A stretch of DNA of 45,970 nucleotides from Nioella halotolerans (lineage in GTDB: Bacteria > Pseudomonadota > Alphaproteobacteria > Rhodobacterales > Rhodobacteraceae): positions 1-45,970 of the forward strand of contig QVQC01000023.1 in NCBI GenBank assembly GCA_003428585.1, in the 5' to 3' direction. The notes beneath the pieces were generated by a model. The model did not search any database and was not told where the DNA came from. It saw only the letters and a list, made by a program, of their open reading frames with translations. Below are positions 33,228-40,769 of the stretch, piece by piece. The position numbers were made by a program, and so were the translations under genes. Numbering within the stretch: position 1 is the stretch's first letter; every line of letters starts with the position of its first letter.

Positions 33228-34592
33228 TCAACAGCCGCCCCGCACGAGCCCCCAGCCAAACTCGGCATCGAACCCGTCAGGTCCCAGATCGACCGCCGAT
33301 CCGCGCAGCCGCGCGCGCAGCGCGTCCGCGGTCAGGCCGCCGCCCGCCCCGAGCCGGGCCGCCAGCGCGGTGACGATCGGCGCGGCATAGGAGGTGCCGG
33401 ACGCATAGCTGCCCCCCTGCTCCGAGGCGACGAAGAGATCGACACCGGGCGCCGCGAACTCGATATGGTCCCCGAAATTGGCCGCGCGGTAGCGGCGATA
33501 GGCGGCGTCGATGGCGGTGACCGCGATCACGCCGGGATGCGCCGCCGGGTAGGCCGCGCGTTCGCGCCCGTCATTGCCGGCGGCGGCGATCATCACCACG
33601 CCGCGTCCGGCGGCGCGGTCCAGAACATCGTCCAGAACCGGGTTCTCCGGCCCGGCAAAGGACATGTTGATCAGCCGCACATCCTGCCGCAGCAGCCATT
33701 CGATGGCCGTGGCGATCCGCTCGATATCCGCGCCGGGTTGTTGCCGGATCTCGGAAAAGGCGGAGGCAGCGTAGAGATCGGCGCCGGGAGCGAAGCCGCC
33801 GAAAGCGCCGCCGGGATCATCCCCTGCCAAGAGCGCCGCGACGGCTGTTCCATGGGTCATCGGCGGTTCCCGGTCGGACTCGGTCAGGAAGCTGCGCGAA
33901 ACGACCTCGACACCGGCAAGCGCCGGGTGATCCGCATCAACCGGCCCGTCGATCAGCCCGATGGCGCGGCGCTGGCCAAGCGGACAGGCCCCCGGCTCGG
34001 TATCGCCGATCATCTGCGCGGCGTAGGTGCGCGGCCCGCCCTGCGCGAGGTCATAGATGTGGTGAACGCCAATGGTGGTGTCGGGCGCGGCCTGATCAAG
34101 GATGGCGCGCGCCCGCGCCGCCGCCGCCTCGCCGCCGCGCAATTCGAACGCTGCCAGACGGATACCAAGGCGCGACAGGTCACGATAGCGGCGCAACGTG
34201 GCTCCGGCGTCCTGCAAGGCGGCATTCGCGGCGTCGAATTGCGAAACCGGCCCCGTAATCACCAGTTCAGGCGGCCCGAACACACCGATGCGCACCACGC
34301 GCGGTGTCATGCTCCGAGACTCGGGTTCGGGGCGGAAAGGATCCTCACCCTCGTCCCTGTCATCATGCGTTCCCGGGGCGGGGCCACAGGGCCCGTCGCA
34401 ACCGGGCGGGGTCGGAAACCCGCCGCCCGGCAACTCCGGTTCCGGGCCCACGATGTCTGGCCCTGTCGGCTCGGAGGGCTCGCTCGGCCCGTCCGGTTCC
34501 GAGGGGGCGACCGGCTCTTCCTGCGCGACAAGCGCCGATGCATGAAGAACCGAGAAGCACACGGCGATCAACAGGCGGGCGGCTCGGGACAT
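33228..34592 (-). CDS. Secreted subtilisin-like serine protease (S8)
   Basis: A 454-residue exported protease. Signal peptide 1-23 (LLIAVCFSVLHASALVAQ), then an acidic Pro/Ser/Glu repeat linker (about 24-95, PSEPDGPSEPSEPTGPD), a pro-like segment, and an S8 catalytic domain from about residue 205. The triad is complete: Asp in AIGLIDGPVDADHPAL, His in PMTHGTAVAALLAGDD, Ser in SYASGTSYAAPIVTALAA; the oxyanion Asn is in VMIAAAGNDGRERA. It is the third gene of a sigma/anti-sigma/protease operon, starting 21 bp after the anti-sigma stop. Its target could be the anti-sigma factor or an envelope substrate. Confidence 0.92.
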   Translation of the reverse strand: MSRAARLLIAVCFSVLHASALVAQEEPVAPSEPDGPSEPSEPTGPDIVGPEPELPGGGFPTPPGCDGPCGPAPGTHDDRDEGEDPFRPEPESRSMTPRVVRIGVFGPPELVITGPVSQFDAANAALQDAGATLRRYRDLSRLGIRLAAFELRGGEAAAARARAILDQAAPDTTIGVHHIYDLAQGGPRTYAAQMIGDTEPGACPLGQRRAIGLIDGPVDADHPALAGVEVVSRSFLTESDREPPMTHGTAVAALLAGDDPGGAFGGFAPGADLYAASAFSEIRQQPGADIERIATAIEWLLRQDVRLINMSFAGPENPVLDDVLDRAAGRGVVMIAAAGNDGRERAAYPAAHPGVIAVTAIDAAYRRYRAANFGDHIEFAAPGVDLFVASEQGGSYASGTSYAAPIVTALAARLGAGGGLTADALRARLRGSAVDLGPDGFDAEFGWGLVRGGC

Positions 34593-34613
34593 GGCAAGGC
34601 CTTCTTGATGTTG

Positions 34614-35240
34614 CTACTCTACATCCTCGACGATGTCGGCACTGGACAGAATCTCCGACGCGCCGTCTGCAGTTGCAAAGTCTAGCAGGCCAAGCTCGTA
34701 AAGGCCAATCGCCGACGGGCCGCTGACGATTTCGACCCCCGCATCGAGCAGCAGGGCGCGGATTTCACGCTCGGTCGCGTCCGGCGAAAAGGCGATGGTG
34801 AAATCCGCCGTCTCGACGCCGCTGGCCAGCGAGTAGCCTTCGCCCGTCTCCGGGGCGGTGTCGCGCACGGCGACCGGGTCCGGGCCGGGGCCGGTGACGA
34901 ACTGTGGCAGGGCGAATCCGATGCCGACCGCCAGCACAACGGCGGCGGCCGCCTGCCAGATGCGCAGCCGCGACAGCGGGACGACGTTGTCATTGGCAGT
35001 GGCGGGGGCATCGGCGCCCCCCTCTGCCCCGACGTCGCGCATCAGCCGGGCGAGGCCGAAATCGCCGGGGCTTTCTGCCTGCTCGGCCTGCATCGTGTCG
35101 CGGACGGCCCGAAGCACCGCAAGCTCGCCGCGCAGGTCGGCATCCTCGGCCAGCGCGGCCTCGACGGCGGCAAGCTCCTCGCCTTCGAGGGTGCCGTTTG
35201 CCCGGAAGGGCAGGAGTTCGTGAATCCGTTGGTCGGTCAT
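34614..35240 (-). CDS. Putative anti-sigma factor, one TM
   Basis: A 208-residue protein whose N-terminal 60 residues have the anti-sigma-domain pattern (RIHELLPFRANGTLEGEELA, then a helical segment), one membrane helix at about 105-125 (WQAAAAVVLAVGIGFALPQF) and a periplasmic domain. Typical zinc-binding anti-sigma domains carry His-x3-Cys-x2-Cys; here a His is present but the cysteines are not, so it would be a zinc-free variant. The ATG overlaps the stop of the sigma gene (ATGA), the usual arrangement for a sigma/anti-sigma pair. The upstream open frame is a shadow inside the sigma gene. Confidence 0.82.
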   Translation of the reverse strand: MTDQRIHELLPFRANGTLEGEELAAVEAALAEDADLRGELAVLRAVRDTMQAEQAESPGDFGLARLMRDVGAEGGADAPATANDNVVPLSRLRIWQAAAAVVLAVGIGFALPQFVTGPGPDPVAVRDTAPETGEGYSLASGVETADFTIAFSPDATEREIRALLLDAGVEIVSGPSAIGLYELGLLDFATADGASEILSSADIVEDVE

Positions 35241-35788
35241 GCCATGCCCCTTTCCACGCGGCCCGACAGGCAGCGCATCAGCAGTTTCTTGGCATGGAAG
35301 ATGCGCGTCTTGACCGTGCCCTCGGGCACGCCCGCGACCTCGGCGATCTCGCCATAGGTCATGTCCTGGTAGAACGCCAAGGTGATCGCCGAGCGGTGAT
35401 CGTCCTTCAGCGTTCCAAGGCAATACCGCACATGCTCGGCCTCCTGGCCGGCCGCGAGGCAGGTTTCCTGATCGGGGCCGTCATCTGCCATGTCCGGTGT
35501 TTCATCGGTCAGGTCCATGCGGCCGCGCTTGCGCATCGCGTCGATGCTTTTTCGGTAGGCAATGCCGAAAATCCAGGTTTGCACTTTCGATCTCCCTTCG
35601 AAGCGGCCGGCGGAACGCCAAACTTCCATGAACACGTCATGAAGTATGTCGCTGGCCTCCACCGGATCGTTCAATCGGGAGACAATGAACTTGTAGACGG
35701 GGCGTTCAAGCGCGCGGTAGAGCGCGGCAAGCGCCTGCTTGTCGCCCTGCGCGATCTGCGCGATCAGGAACCTGTGGTCTGCGCTCAT
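35237..35788 (-). CDS. ECF RNA polymerase sigma factor
   Basis: A 183-residue extracytoplasmic-function sigma factor with region 2 (LYRALERPVYKFIVSRLNDP, the segment DILHDVFMEVWRSAGRFEGR then VQTWIFGIAYRKSIDAMRKR) and region 4 (LKDDHRSAITLAFYQDMTYG then EIAEVAGVPEGTVKTRIFHA). Region 3 is absent as expected. It heads an operon with an anti-sigma factor and a subtilisin-like protease. I looked for a matching autoregulatory promoter in the 99 bp upstream and saw no clear GGAAC-type -35. AGGACGG lies before the ATG. Confidence 0.94.
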   Translation of the reverse strand: MSADHRFLIAQIAQGDKQALAALYRALERPVYKFIVSRLNDPVEASDILHDVFMEVWRSAGRFEGRSKVQTWIFGIAYRKSIDAMRKRGRMDLTDETPDMADDGPDQETCLAAGQEAEHVRYCLGTLKDDHRSAITLAFYQDMTYGEIAEVAGVPEGTVKTRIFHAKKLLMRCLSGRVERGMA

Positions 35789-35887
35789 GAAACGGCCCGT
35801 CCTGCCTTTGCCGGCCTAGCCTTAACCTGTTTGCGGCCATGCGCCAATAGACCGGCTTGCGTGAGGGCGGGCGCGTGTTGCCCCCGG

Positions 35888-36652
35888 TCAGCTGGCGTAA
35901 TCCGAGCCTTCGCCGCCAAGAATGGCCTTCAGCTCCGACAGGTGGCGCTCGGCCTGCTCGGGATAGGCTTCCAGTTCCTGCGCGGTCTTTTCCGCGATCT
36001 CGTCGGGCAGAACACGCAACCTTTGCCCGGTCTGCAGCGCGCGGATATAGGTCTCGGCGGAGCGCTCGAAATAATAGAGCCGGTTGAACGTGTCGGCTAC
36101 CGTGTCACCCAGCACCATCACCCCGTGATTGCCCATGATCATGACCTTCTTCGACGGATCCTGAAGCATTGCCGCACAGCGTTCGCCCTCCGCCTCGAAG
36201 GCCAGCCCGCCATAACCATCGTCCACCACGGTGCGGTTGAAAAAGGTCGCGGTGTTCTGGTCGATCGGCGGAAGGGCGCTGTCGGCAAGGCTGGCCAGAA
36301 CGGTGGCGAAGATCGAATGCACATGCATCGCGCAGCGGTGGTGCGGGCAGCGCCGGTGGATCGCCCCGTGCAGCCCCCACGCCGTCGGATCGGGCGCGCC
36401 GGGCCTGTCGAGCACATCGGGGTCGTCAGCATCCAGCAACAGCAGGTCGCTGGCCCTGATCCGCGCGAAATGCATCTGGTTGGGGTTCATCAGGAACCGC
36501 GTGCCAGCCTCGTTCACCGCAAGGCTGAAATGGTTGGCAACCGCCTCGTGCAGGTTCAGCCGCGCGGCCCAGCGGAAGGCGGCGGCAAGGTCCACGCGCT
36601 CTGGCCAGTGGGCCATGTTGGGGTGGGCGGCGATGTTTTCGACGTGGCTCAT
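35888..36652 (-). CDS. Class II aldolase/adducin family protein
   Basis: A 254-residue zinc-dependent aldolase-fold protein. Metal-ligand histidines are in CAMHVHSIFATVLAS (HxH) and in KKVMIMGNHGVMVLG. LNLHEAVANHFSLAVNEAG marks the N-terminal active-site strand. Family members include fuculose-phosphate aldolase, but many are uncharacterised and lie in catabolic or secondary pathways. The start at 36652 has AGGAGAG 6 nt upstream. It is 69 bp downstream of the cytochrome P450 on the same strand, so both may process one substrate; the substrate is unknown. Confidence 0.88.
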   Translation of the reverse strand: MSHVENIAAHPNMAHWPERVDLAAAFRWAARLNLHEAVANHFSLAVNEAGTRFLMNPNQMHFARIRASDLLLLDADDPDVLDRPGAPDPTAWGLHGAIHRRCPHHRCAMHVHSIFATVLASLADSALPPIDQNTATFFNRTVVDDGYGGLAFEAEGERCAAMLQDPSKKVMIMGNHGVMVLGDTVADTFNRLYYFERSAETYIRALQTGQRLRVLPDEIAEKTAQELEAYPEQAERHLSELKAILGGEGSDYAS

Positions 36653-36721
36653 GGCGTCTCTCCTGTCGGTCCGGGATCGCGTGGCAGCCTGCGCCAAGCC
36701 GCCCCCGGCGTAAAGCCCCCC

Positions 36722-37906
36722 TCAGCGATGCGCGGCGGCAGGCTCCCAGACCACCGGCACCGAAAGCGGCCCGCGGAAGGCCCAGCCGCCGAAGCGCGTC
36801 GCGCCATCCGGGTCCAGCCGCAGGCCCTTGAGCCGGTCGAACAGCATCGGCAGCGCCACCTCGGCGATCAGGGCCCGCGACGCCCACGCCCCGGCGCAGA
36901 AATGCGGCCCCGCCCCGAAGGCCAGCGAGGCGCTGCAATCCTGCGTGATATCAAACATATCGGGCCTGTCGAACACGGCCTCGTCACGGTTGCCGGAGCC
37001 GAACATCAGGAACACCCGGTCCTCGGGCTCGAACGTCACGCCGTTCACCGTATCGCGCCGCGCCACCCGCCGCGGCGACATCCCGATGGGGCTGATCCAG
37101 CGCGCGTATTCCTCGAAAGCCTGCATCCATGTCGCGTCGCCCGCCCGCACCATCGCCAGTTGATCGGGGTGGCAAAGCAACGCCCAGACCGCGCCCGCGA
37201 TGGCATCGCGCGGTTCGTTCTGACCGCCGGAAATCGCCAGTTTAACGTTTGCCCTGATCTGCGCCTCGGACAGTCCCGCCTGCATCTGAACCGACAACAG
37301 CGACTGGTCGGGCGCGTCGCGCAGGTCCGGCATCCGCGCGTCGATATGCCGGTCGATCGAGGCGGTGCAATCGTGGCAGTTGGCCTCGACCTCAGGGTCG
37401 CCGGCGTAGTTGGCGCAGCCGTCGATCATGCCTTGGCTGACGCGGTCCATCTCGCGGTAGGTCATGTTGGTCAGCCCGGTGATCGTCTTCAGCGCCTCGC
37501 CGGACACCGGCAGCGCGAAGTCGGTCACGAGATCGCAGGCCCCCAACGGCGCGATCCGGTCCAGCACCTCGGTGGTGCGCGCGCGGAACTGCGCCGTCCA
37601 CACGTCGCGCACCGTCTTGGGCGAGACCGTCGGAAAGATCGCCTTGCGTTCCGCCTGATGGGCCGCGCCGTCCTTGCGCATCAGGTTCTGGCCCATCAGC
37701 ACCGTCATCAGCCCCTCGGGCTGGTCGGAGGACAAGACCTCCACCCGCTTTTCCTGCGTGAAGATGTCGTCACGGCGCGTGATCAGCGTGGCGCCAAGCT
37801 GCGGCACGAAGGCGATCGGCGCCGCGCCGCGCATCCGGGCCAGATCCGGGTAGGGGTCGGCCCAGAAGGCCGCCGGGTCGATCTCGTGGACGGGGGCATC
37901 GGACAT
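36722..37906 (-). CDS. Cytochrome P450
   Basis: A 394-residue soluble bacterial P450 monooxygenase. The heme loop FGAGPHFCAGAWASR carries the axial Cys; the ExxR helix is FEEYARWISP; the third-Arg region is FDRPDMFDITQD. The I helix reads AISGGQNEPRDAIAG, where most P450s have AGxE/D-T; the Thr that assists oxygen activation is replaced, as in a subset of P450s that use substrate groups or peroxide. No ferredoxin or reductase gene adjoins it. ATG at 37906 with AAGGAGT upstream; divergent from tdk, 61 bp away. Confidence 0.93.
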   Translation of the reverse strand: MSDAPVHEIDPAAFWADPYPDLARMRGAAPIAFVPQLGATLITRRDDIFTQEKRVEVLSSDQPEGLMTVLMGQNLMRKDGAAHQAERKAIFPTVSPKTVRDVWTAQFRARTTEVLDRIAPLGACDLVTDFALPVSGEALKTITGLTNMTYREMDRVSQGMIDGCANYAGDPEVEANCHDCTASIDRHIDARMPDLRDAPDQSLLSVQMQAGLSEAQIRANVKLAISGGQNEPRDAIAGAVWALLCHPDQLAMVRAGDATWMQAFEEYARWISPIGMSPRRVARRDTVNGVTFEPEDRVFLMFGSGNRDEAVFDRPDMFDITQDCSASLAFGAGPHFCAGAWASRALIAEVALPMLFDRLKGLRLDPDGATRFGGWAFRGPLSVPVVWEPAAAHR

Positions 37907-37967
37907 GTCGGACTCCTTGCGCGAACAGTCTTGCACCGATCCCTGGCTTGGGGCAAACGCCCTGTTC

Positions 37968-38591
37968 ATGGCCAAGCTCTATTTCCACTACTCGACGATG
38001 AACGCGGGCAAGTCGACCCTGCTGTTGCAAGCCAGCTACAACTATATCGAGCGGGGGATGCAGACCTACCTTCTGACCGCGAATTTCGACGATCGGGCGG
38101 GCATGGGCGTGGTCAGCAGCCGCATCGGGATAGCGGCCGAGGCCGACACCTATACCCGGGCCGACGACCTTTTTGACAAGATCGCGTTACGGCTCGACGC
38201 CGGGCCCTGCGCCTGTGTTCTGGTCGACGAGGCGCAGTGGATGACGAAGGATCAGGTCTGGCAACTGGCCCGCGCCGTGGATGACCTGAACCTGCCGGTC
38301 ATGTGCTACGGGCTGCGCGTCGATTTCAGGGGGGAGCTTTTCCCCGGTTCCGCGGCGCTTCTGGCGCTGGCCGACGAGATGCGCGAGGTACGCACCATCT
38401 GCCATTGCGGCCAGAAGGCCACCATGGTGATCCGCGTGGACGAAAGCGGCCGGGCGGTGCGCGAGGGCGCCCAGATCGAGGTCGGCGGCAACGACCGCTA
38501 CGTGTCGCTCTGCCGCCGCCACTGGCGCGCGGCGGTCGGGGACTGCCGGGATGGCGACGCGCCGAGCCCGGACGCTAGCGCTGATACTTGA
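37968..38591 (+). CDS. tdk: Thymidine kinase
   Basis: Type II thymidine kinase of the salvage pathway. The 207-residue product has the P-loop YFHYSTMNAGKSTLLLQ, the Walker B-like CVLVDEAQWMT, the lasso/substrate segment VMCYGLRVDFRGELFPGS, and zinc ligands ICHCGQKA then LCRRHW. The start at 37968 is where the family begins; a longer frame from 37905 has no similarity. Its last 17 bp overlap the end of the convergent GNAT gene. Confidence 0.95.
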   Translation: MAKLYFHYSTMNAGKSTLLLQASYNYIERGMQTYLLTANFDDRAGMGVVSSRIGIAAEADTYTRADDLFDKIALRLDAGPCACVLVDEAQWMTKDQVWQLARAVDDLNLPVMCYGLRVDFRGELFPGSAALLALADEMREVRTICHCGQKATMVIRVDESGRAVREGAQIEVGGNDRYVSLCRRHWRAAVGDCRDGDAPSPDASADT

Positions 38592-39018
38592 CGAAAGGCG
38601 TAAGCGTGGCGATCCGGTCGTAGAGTTGGCGCGCCTCGGCGTTGAAATCCTGCGTCAGCCAGTAGACCGAAGGCGTGCCCGCGGCATCCGCCGCCGCGTA
38701 GACCGCCTCGATCAGCGCCCGGCCCAATCCGGTGCCGCGCGCCTCGGGGACGACGAAAAGATCCTGCAGGTAGACCACGTCCTCGATCCGCCAGTTGTGC
38801 GGGTGGCTGATCGTGTGAACCAGCCCCACGAGGTGCCCCGCCCTGGCCTCGGCGACCAAGGCATTCTGGGCCGGGCATGCAGGGTCGAGCAGCCGCAGGA
38901 AGGTCGTCTCGTAGACCTCCTCGGGAACGCTCGTCTCGTAAAACGCCAGATACGCGGACCAGAGGGTTTTCCACTGCGCCTCGTCAGCGGCGGCAAGGGG
39001 GCGGATCGTGGCGGCCAT
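38575..39018 (-). CDS. GNAT-family N-acetyltransferase
   Basis: A 147-residue GNAT protein with the acetyl-CoA loop FVVPEARGTGLGRALIEAVY and motif B YWLTQDFNAEARQLYDRI, and N-terminal IRPLAAADEAQWKTLW. Acceptor unknown; the sequence resembles diamine/amino-acid acetyltransferase-like GNATs. It overlaps the end of tdk by 17 bp in convergent orientation. Confidence 0.92.
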   Translation of the reverse strand: MAATIRPLAAADEAQWKTLWSAYLAFYETSVPEEVYETTFLRLLDPACPAQNALVAEARAGHLVGLVHTISHPHNWRIEDVVYLQDLFVVPEARGTGLGRALIEAVYAAADAAGTPSVYWLTQDFNAEARQLYDRIATLTPFVKYQR

Positions 39019-39108
39019 CGGGTCCGTCCTTTCGCTTGGCTCGGGGCGCGGCGCGGCACCCCGCTCACGCGTAGCGCAACCCGGCCCCGCCCGTCACCCC
39101 GAATGCAA

Positions 39109-39133
39109 GGCGCGGCCCGCAAGGGACCGCGCC
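39109..39133 (-). terminator. Terminator-type hairpin downstream of hsp20 (second copy)
   Basis: GGCGCGG (39109-39115) and CCGCGCC (39127-39133), with inner CCC/GGG pairing around a 4-nt loop, followed on the minus strand by TTGCATT. It lies 24 bp past the Hsp20 stop. Confidence 0.65.
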
Positions 39134-39157
39134 GGCAGGTCAGGCTTTGCCCCGCGA

Positions 39158-39625
39158 TCAGGCGGGTTCGTTTTCCAGCGCCGGTGTCTCGGCCCCGGAA
39201 TCCGAGGTGATCTCGATCCGGCGCGGTTTCAGCGCCTCGGGCACCTCGCGCACAAGGTCGACATGCAGCATGCCGTTTTCATGCGCGGCCCCCGACACGC
39301 GGACATGATCGGCCAGCATGAAGCGCCGTTCGAACGCGCGGGTGGCGATGCCGCGATGCAGGTAGGTGCGCTGCGCCTCGTCGTCGCCTTCCTTGCGGGC
39401 CGAGATGACCAGCGCATTCTCGCGCTGTTCGACGGTCAGTTCATCGCCGGTAAAGCCCGCGACGGCGACCGAGATGCGATAGGCATTCTCGTCCGTCTTC
39501 TCGATGTTGTAGGGCGGGTAGCCGGTGCTGCCCACGTCCTGCGCCATGACGCGGTCAAGCATGTCGGCAACACGGTCAAAGCCGACGGAGGCACGGAAAA
39601 GCGGGGAAAAGTCATGGGTTCTCAT
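39158..39625 (-). CDS. Small heat shock protein, IbpA-type Hsp20
   Basis: A 155-residue class A small heat shock protein: FSPLFRASVGFDRVADMLD, GYPPYNIEKTDENAYRISVA, VAGFTGDELTVEQRENALVI, and the signature TYLHRGIATRAFERRFMLAD. It holds unfolding proteins for the DnaK/ClpB systems. Of two in-frame ATGs (39634, 39625), the second is favoured because AGAGG then has 9-nt spacing; with the first, the site would abut the start. The leader contains a possible ROSE-type RNA thermometer. It differs from the FNR-linked Hsp20 at 28276-28692. Confidence 0.94.
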   Translation of the reverse strand: MRTHDFSPLFRASVGFDRVADMLDRVMAQDVGSTGYPPYNIEKTDENAYRISVAVAGFTGDELTVEQRENALVISARKEGDDEAQRTYLHRGIATRAFERRFMLADHVRVSGAAHENGMLHVDLVREVPEALKPRRIEITSDSGAETPALENEPA

Positions 39626-39632
39626 CTGGGTC

Positions 39633-39651
39633 ATCCTCTTCGTTGAGCGAT
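39633..39651 (-). promoter_or_regulatory. Possible ROSE-type RNA thermometer hairpin
   Basis: On the minus strand ATCGCTCAACGAAGAGGAT can fold so that ATC and CTC pair with GAG and GAT of the ribosome site, with the G of TCGCT bulged. Rhizobial and other alphaproteobacterial ROSE elements use a UYGCU motif with a bulged G opposite the ribosome site before small heat shock genes. About 100 nt of GC-rich, fold-prone leader precede it. Confidence 0.5.
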
Positions 39652-39753
39652 ACCAAGGTTGCCGGGCGGTCCTTGCCGTGACCCACCCGCGTTGACACCC
39701 GACCCACGATGGGCGCCGGGCAAGCGGCGATGTGGGAAGTGACCCGCCCCGCG

Positions 39754-40599
39754 TCAAGGGGTCACGGTCACGAAACGCGCCCCGATCTCGGCGCGTCCGT
39801 CATGGCCGGTGGTCAGGGTGCGCAGGCGCGGCGCCTCGCGGCTGAACACGTCGTCGGTGCGGTCCAGAAGGTCCAGCAGGGGTGCCAGCCCGCCGTGCAG
39901 GTCGGCAGCCAGCGCCACCGGGTCGTCGCGCCAGCTTGCCATGGCCGAGACGACCGAAACGACGCCAAGCCTCCCATCCTCGGTCAGGAAGACCGGCGCA
40001 CCGGAGGAGCCGGGGTCGATATGGCAACTGAGAAGCTGCACCCGCCCGTCCCCGCTTTCGACCGCGCACCCGTCTTCAAGCGCCGCGCTGTCCTGCCGAC
40101 CCCGGCCATAGGACACCACCTGCACACGCGCGCCGGGCCCTGCCCGGCCCCGCGCCGGAATCGGCTGGACCTGATCGGCGGGGATGGCGCGGTCAAGTTC
40201 CAGCAGCGCGATATCGCTGCGCACCCGCTCAAGCTCGTCGCGCAGGTCCGGGGCGTATCCGGGATGAACCACTGCCCGCCGCACGCCGCGCAGGGCCACG
40301 GGCCGCCCGGCGGTCAGCCCGGCGCCGAAGCGGAACGCCGCCTCGGGCAGGCGCGCGCCGGTCTCGCGGTCATGCAGGCAATGCGCGGCGGTCAGCACCA
40401 GATCGGCGGCGATGAGGGTGCCGGTGCAAAATCCTGCCCCGGTCTCGAACCGGCCCACGGCCCGCCATTGCCGGTCGAGGCCCTGCCCGGACACCGCGCG
40501 CAGGGGGGGCGCGTCGGGCGCGATCGCGGGCAACCCCTGCGCAATCGCGGTAGAGGATGCGCAAAGCACCACCAGAAGAACGGCGAGAAGACTGCGCAT
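39754..40599 (-). CDS. Secreted trypsin-like serine protease (S1)
   Basis: A 281-residue exported protease: signal peptide 1-21 (LLAVLLVVLCASSTAIAQ), then an S1 domain with all triad residues: His in DLVLTAAHCLHD, Asp in VRSDIALLELDRAI, and Ser in CHIDPGSSGAPVFL. Paired cysteines (FCTG/AHC; GC/SCH) match usual disulfides. It contrasts with the triad-less protein at 11631-13394. Substrate unknown. The frame extends upstream to 40629, but the signal peptide fixes the start at 40599. It is a single gene downstream of glcF on the same strand. Confidence 0.9.
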   Translation of the reverse strand: MRSLLAVLLVVLCASSTAIAQGLPAIAPDAPPLRAVSGQGLDRQWRAVGRFETGAGFCTGTLIAADLVLTAAHCLHDRETGARLPEAAFRFGAGLTAGRPVALRGVRRAVVHPGYAPDLRDELERVRSDIALLELDRAIPADQVQPIPARGRAGPGARVQVVSYGRGRQDSAALEDGCAVESGDGRVQLLSCHIDPGSSGAPVFLTEDGRLGVVSVVSAMASWRDDPVALAADLHGGLAPLLDLLDRTDDVFSREAPRLRTLTTGHDGRAEIGARFVTVTP

Positions 40600-40769
40600 G
40601 ACCCGGCCCCGTGCTGCCCTGTTTGGCATGCAGACTGGCAGGCAAACCGGGCAAAACTTGGACCGATTCCTTGCCGTGTGTGCGCCCTCCGCAAGACGTC
40701 GCGGAAGGAAGGGCCGGGGCCCTATGCGCGCGCTGCAGAAGACGCCCCTTCGTCAAGCCCTACCCGTCA

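Noticed and set aside
33228..34592. Phage or defence-island serine protease
   Set aside because: Signal peptide and operon with sigma/anti-sigma genes fit envelope control better; no phage or defence genes adjoin it.
34904..38176. 1090-codon open frame on the plus strand
   Set aside because: Runs antisense through the anti-sigma, sigma, aldolase and P450 genes and into tdk in another frame; no motif and Arg/His/Gly-rich.
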